Assembly (NCBI RefSeq): GCF_049933045.1
Contig: NZ_CP187926.1
Span: 558,001 to 622,000, forward strand
Direction: 5' to 3'
Source of the DNA: Pseudocolwellia sp049933045
GTDB taxonomy: Bacteria; Pseudomonadota; Gammaproteobacteria; Enterobacterales; Alteromonadaceae
DNA: 64,000 nucleotides
The translations under genes were made by a program, and so were the position numbers. The notes below the pieces were generated by a model. It searched no databases. It worked only from the letters and a program-made list of their open reading frames with translations, and was not told the DNA's origin. Each line of letters begins with the position of its first letter. The first letter of the stretch is position 1. Positions 60,835 through 64,000 of the stretch are shown here, piece after piece.

Positions 60835-63276
60835 ATGATTAACAACATTAACTTATTTAAAAAATCAGCTATTTTTATAGCGTTAAGTTCAACTATTGCT
60901 GCTCCGAGTTTTGCATTTGCCGAAGAAGCAAGTGAAGCTAAAGTTCAAGGTATTGAGCGTATTCAAGTAACGGCGTCACGTCGCTCTTTAAGCATACAAG
61001 AAGCACCTTTGAACATTACTGCTTTAGATAGCGATATTATGAAAGATCAAAATATCAGCGATTTAAGTGAAGTTGCTCGCTGGGTTCCAGGTTTATCTAT
61101 TCCTGATCAAGGTGGCCGTGGTCAAAATAATATTATTGTTCGTGGTTTGAGTACTAACTCAACAGGTGCTTTATCGGATGGCGGAACAGTAGCGACTTAT
61201 TTTGGTGAACAACCTTTAGACGTTGATGTTCGTTTAATTGATGTTGAACGTGTAGAAGTATTAATTGGTCCTCAAGGTACGTTATACGGTGCAGGTACAT
61301 TAGGCGGAGCAATCCGTTACATCCCTAAAAAAGCTGAACTTGATGTAACAAGTGTTGAACTTTCTGGTGACTTATTTCAAGGTGCAGAGTCTGACAACCT
61401 TGGTGGTGAAACTAGCTTTGTTATAAATACTCCATTAATTGAAGATGTTTTAGCGCTACGTGCATCATTTAATTATTACAATGACCCAGGCTTCATTGAT
61501 TATGGCTACACAGTAATAGAAGGTGGTGTTTCTAACCCTGATCCAGATTGGAATGACCCTCAAGATGTTAGCGATAATATTCGTTCTGTAAAAGATGCGA
61601 ATGGCGAAGAAATATTAACAAGCCGCATTGCATTACGTTGGACACCAACAGATTGGTTAGATGGGACATTAACGTACCTTTATCAAAAAAGTGATGTTGA
61701 AGGTCGTAGTGTTACTAATTATCAATCATTAGCTCTTGATAACCCATTAAGAGATGTTGTGGGTAAGTACGAGTCAGCTGAAAGATATTTAACACCTGAA
61801 GAAAACAAAGACTCATTAATCAGCTTAGAAATAACTGCTGATTTAGGTTTTGCTGAATTAGTTTCTGCAACAGGTTATTCAGAGCATGAAAATGAAGGTC
61901 AACGAGATCAAACTGACCTGTTATATACCTTAAATTATAGCTACGAAACGTTTCCAACGTTTTCTGCCTTCACACGTGAAACAGAAGACTTCGACAGCTT
62001 TACACAAGAAATTAGATTGGTATCACAGTCAGATTCAGACTTATCGTGGATTGTAGGTGGTTACTACAACAAGACGAATGAATTTGCTTTAAGTGAAGAA
62101 TACACTCCTAATTATCCTTTTTCAAATCGTGCTGATGATCTAGAATATTTAGAGCTAACAGACGATGAGTCAGTTGAAAAAGCAATCTTTGGTGAGCTAA
62201 GTTACCAATTTACAGAGCAGTTTAATGTGACTTTAGGTGCTCGTTTTTATGAGTATGATATTAAAATAGCATCAGCTTCAACTATTCCTTTTATACATGG
62301 AGATGAACGTGTTGCATTTGATTCTTTAACATTTAAATCCGATAGTATTCAAGCAGGATCAAGTGACGGCGACGGAAGTTTATTTAAAATTAATGCTAGC
62401 TATCAACTTACGCCAGATGTTATGTGGTATGCAACCATCAGTGAGGGTTTTCGTCTAGGTGGTTCTAACGGTATTGCTGCTTGTTCTGGCGATGATCCCA
62501 AATTATGTGCATTACCTTATGAATTTTCTTATGAACCAGATACTACAACTAACTATGAGTTAGGTTTCAAGAGTACATGGCTTGAAAATAAATTCCATTT
62601 CAATGCAGCAATCTTTAATATTGATTGGGACAAAGCGCAAGTAAGTGGTGCTGCTACTGAAAATGGTGGGTTACCATACACTTCAAACGCTGGTGAAGCG
62701 AACAGTAAAGGTGTTGAAATTTCGTCTAGAGCTATTTTCTCAGATAACTTCTCAGCTTTTGCTAGTTATGCTTATGCTAAAGCAGAATTGAAATCAGATG
62801 TATTAGGTTTCTTTACACAGCTAGATCCTAGCGACCCTGCTTATCTTGAGTATTCAGTATTAGACGGAGATCGTCTTCCAGGTAGTGCTGAGCACCAATT
62901 CTCACTTGGTTTGAATTATTCGCAAGAAGTATTCAACGATAAAATGTTAGATGTTATTTATGGTGTTACAGCACAAAGTGATATTTATTCTTCAGCGGGT
63001 TTACGCTCTGAAGGTGAAAAATTACCGGGTTATGCGATAAGTAATTTGTCAGCGACTATCTCTGATGATGCATGGTCTGCAACCTTATACATTGATAACT
63101 TATTTGATAGATATGCATATTCTGCTTCGCGTAGTTCAGGTCGTGATGCTGGTTTTGCTGAATTCCCAAGTCAAATAAATAACCCTGGTACTATTAATCA
63201 ATATCGTTCATTTTCGCACTATGTTGTACCACCACGTACGATAGGTATTAAAGTTAATTACGCGTTTGATATGTAA
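60835..63276 (+). CDS. TonB-dependent receptor, large
   Basis: An 813-residue outer-membrane receptor: signal peptide ending SFAFAEE, TonB-box-like IERIQVTASRR, plug domain with EAPLNITALDSDIM and VEVLIGPQGTLYGAGTLGGAIRYI, and a barrel finishing in GIKVNYAFDM. No Fur box is seen upstream, and a TPR protein follows, so the substrate may be an organic compound rather than iron. Receptors with this plug style in Alteromonadales are numerous, and substrate cannot be read from sequence. Confidence 0.92.
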   Translation: MINNINLFKKSAIFIALSSTIAAPSFAFAEEASEAKVQGIERIQVTASRRSLSIQEAPLNITALDSDIMKDQNISDLSEVARWVPGLSIPDQGGRGQNNIIVRGLSTNSTGALSDGGTVATYFGEQPLDVDVRLIDVERVEVLIGPQGTLYGAGTLGGAIRYIPKKAELDVTSVELSGDLFQGAESDNLGGETSFVINTPLIEDVLALRASFNYYNDPGFIDYGYTVIEGGVSNPDPDWNDPQDVSDNIRSVKDANGEEILTSRIALRWTPTDWLDGTLTYLYQKSDVEGRSVTNYQSLALDNPLRDVVGKYESAERYLTPEENKDSLISLEITADLGFAELVSATGYSEHENEGQRDQTDLLYTLNYSYETFPTFSAFTRETEDFDSFTQEIRLVSQSDSDLSWIVGGYYNKTNEFALSEEYTPNYPFSNRADDLEYLELTDDESVEKAIFGELSYQFTEQFNVTLGARFYEYDIKIASASTIPFIHGDERVAFDSLTFKSDSIQAGSSDGDGSLFKINASYQLTPDVMWYATISEGFRLGGSNGIAACSGDDPKLCALPYEFSYEPDTTTNYELGFKSTWLENKFHFNAAIFNIDWDKAQVSGAATENGGLPYTSNAGEANSKGVEISSRAIFSDNFSAFASYAYAKAELKSDVLGFFTQLDPSDPAYLEYSVLDGDRLPGSAEHQFSLGLNYSQEVFNDKMLDVIYGVTAQSDIYSSAGLRSEGEKLPGYAISNLSATISDDAWSATLYIDNLFDRYAYSASRSSGRDAGFAEFPSQINNPGTINQYRSFSHYVVPPRTIGIKVNYAFDM

Positions 63277-63301
63277 TTTACTTTTTTGAAATAGTATTTT
63301 T

Positions 63302-63337
63302 TAAAGCATTCTATTTGTTTAAATAGAATGCTTTTTT
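63302..63337 (+). terminator. Rho-independent terminator
   Basis: AAAGCATTCTATTT / AAATAGAATGCTTT, a 14-bp perfect stem with a short loop and T-run, about 25 bases after the TonB-receptor stop. Confidence 0.93.
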
Positions 63338-63417
63338 ATTTTAATACATACTATAAATTCATGATTAACAGTACTCTTACTATTAACAGTAATTTCCTAA
63401 ACTATTGATGATTTAAC

Positions 63418-64000
63418 ATGACCCAACGTATTTCACATCTTCATAAGCAAGCATTACAAGCGCTAAATAATAAACACTATCAGCAAGCCCATGGTTTGCT
63501 TATAACTATATTACAGCAAGACAAATGCTTTGCGGATGCCTATTTTCTGCTAGGCATTATTGCGTGTGAACATGGAAATAATGAGAAGGGCATTCAATTA
63601 TTTGAACAAGCTTTAAAAATTGCCGAACATTTTGAATCTATAGATAAAAGTGAAGCTACACAGACAAATAAAGAGCGCAATCAAACGGTAATAAATAAAA
63701 CAGAATACTTAGCCCATCTAGCTAAAGCTTATTCACTGATCATAGAACCGATTAAAGCTAAGCACTATGCCGATTTAACTTATAAAGAGATTAATAAACA
63801 TAGTAGTGCTAGTAGCCAAGATAATACTAATCAATATCACAAAGCCTCTGCATTAACGTTAGACACTTTAGGTGTTGCTTATAGTAAAGTAGGTTTACAT
63901 AACCAAGCCGTTCCACTATTTGAACGAGCAATAGAGCTTGATGGAAATAACCCTAACTACTATTTTAATTTAGGGACTTCACAAGTCTTTATCGGTGACT
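63418..64000 (+). CDS. TPR-repeat protein, N-terminal part (runs off window)
   Basis: The frame is open from ATG 63418 to the window end (194 codons seen). Several TPR units are visible: ALQALNNKHYQQAHGLLITIL, AYFLLGIIACEHGNNEKGIQLFEQAL and TLGVAYSKVGLHNQAVPLFERAIEL (in parts). No signal peptide. In Alteromonadales such genes after a TonB receptor often continue into a sulfotransferase domain, but that part would lie outside the window. Confidence 0.8.
   Translation, partial: MTQRISHLHKQALQALNNKHYQQAHGLLITILQQDKCFADAYFLLGIIACEHGNNEKGIQLFEQALKIAEHFESIDKSEATQTNKERNQTVINKTEYLAHLAKAYSLIIEPIKAKHYADLTYKEINKHSSASSQDNTNQYHKASALTLDTLGVAYSKVGLHNQAVPLFERAIELDGNNPNYYFNLGTSQVFIGD

Noticed and set aside
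1..64000. Prophage or integrative element
   Set aside because: No integrase, capsid, terminase or conjugation genes are present; mobile DNA is limited to two IS elements and MITEs.

Overview
The window looks like chromosome of a marine gammaproteobacterium of the Alteromonadales, most like Colwelliaceae (Colwellia/Thalassotalea type). This is an inference from AT-rich DNA, classical Fur boxes, many TonB-dependent receptors, a nickel superoxide dismutase, and gammaproteobacterial gene orders (yggS-proC-yggT; pilT-pilU; ruvX-yqgE-gshB-rsmE; zapA-6S RNA opposite ygfB-pepP-ubiH-ubiI; queA-tgt-yajC-secD-secF). No database search was possible, so family names rest on motifs and context.

Left third (1-29 kb) is accessory and metal-oriented. 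It opens with the end of a CotH-like kinase, a small Fur-box gene, and ribB behind an FMN riboswitch. An accessory patch follows (2.4-8.4 kb): LysR remnant, lipase-like hydrolase, Fic protein with four upstream iterons, DUF2971 protein and a broken IS110/IS1111 element. At 8.6-14.7 kb lie an OmpR-type two-component system, a cupredoxin, an FTR1-like permease, a barrel protein, and a TlpA/DUF4266/DUF3570 operon preceded by a PmrA/BqsR-type box. At 14.9-16.5 kb a Fur-box operon encodes a TPR-like protein, a His-rich membrane peptide, NiSOD (sodN) and its maturation protease (sodX).

At 18.7-19.8 kb is the most unusual locus. A 35-bp perfect palindrome containing a Fur box precedes a TPR-like gene, a 38-codon gene whose product resembles only the leader of SodN, and a second SodX-like protease. 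It copies the layout of the sodN operon but has no SOD. From 20.0 to 26.5 kb another Fur-box operon encodes an outer-membrane protein, an FMN-binding protein, ApbE, a His-bearing four-helix membrane protein, a Rieske protein, a TonB-dependent receptor and a PepSY-type membrane protein. This looks like an iron-linked import and reduction chain.

The rest (29-64 kb) is mostly housekeeping: tadA, hemW, rdgB, proC, yggS, type IV pilus retraction ATPases, glutathione synthesis, metK with MetJ boxes, murI (frameshifted as read), 6S RNA, zapA, ubiquinone hydroxylases, rimI-holD, tRNA-Trp, queuosine genes, Sec accessory genes, an HD-GYP protein and a large TonB-dependent receptor. A mobile patch at 41-44.4 kb holds two copies of one MITE, one of them split by an IS3-family element. 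Several reading frames (IS110 transposase, murI, the 17.5-kb secreted protein, the chemotaxis receptor start) are disrupted by one-base shifts or a missing start. These may be real decay or assembly errors.
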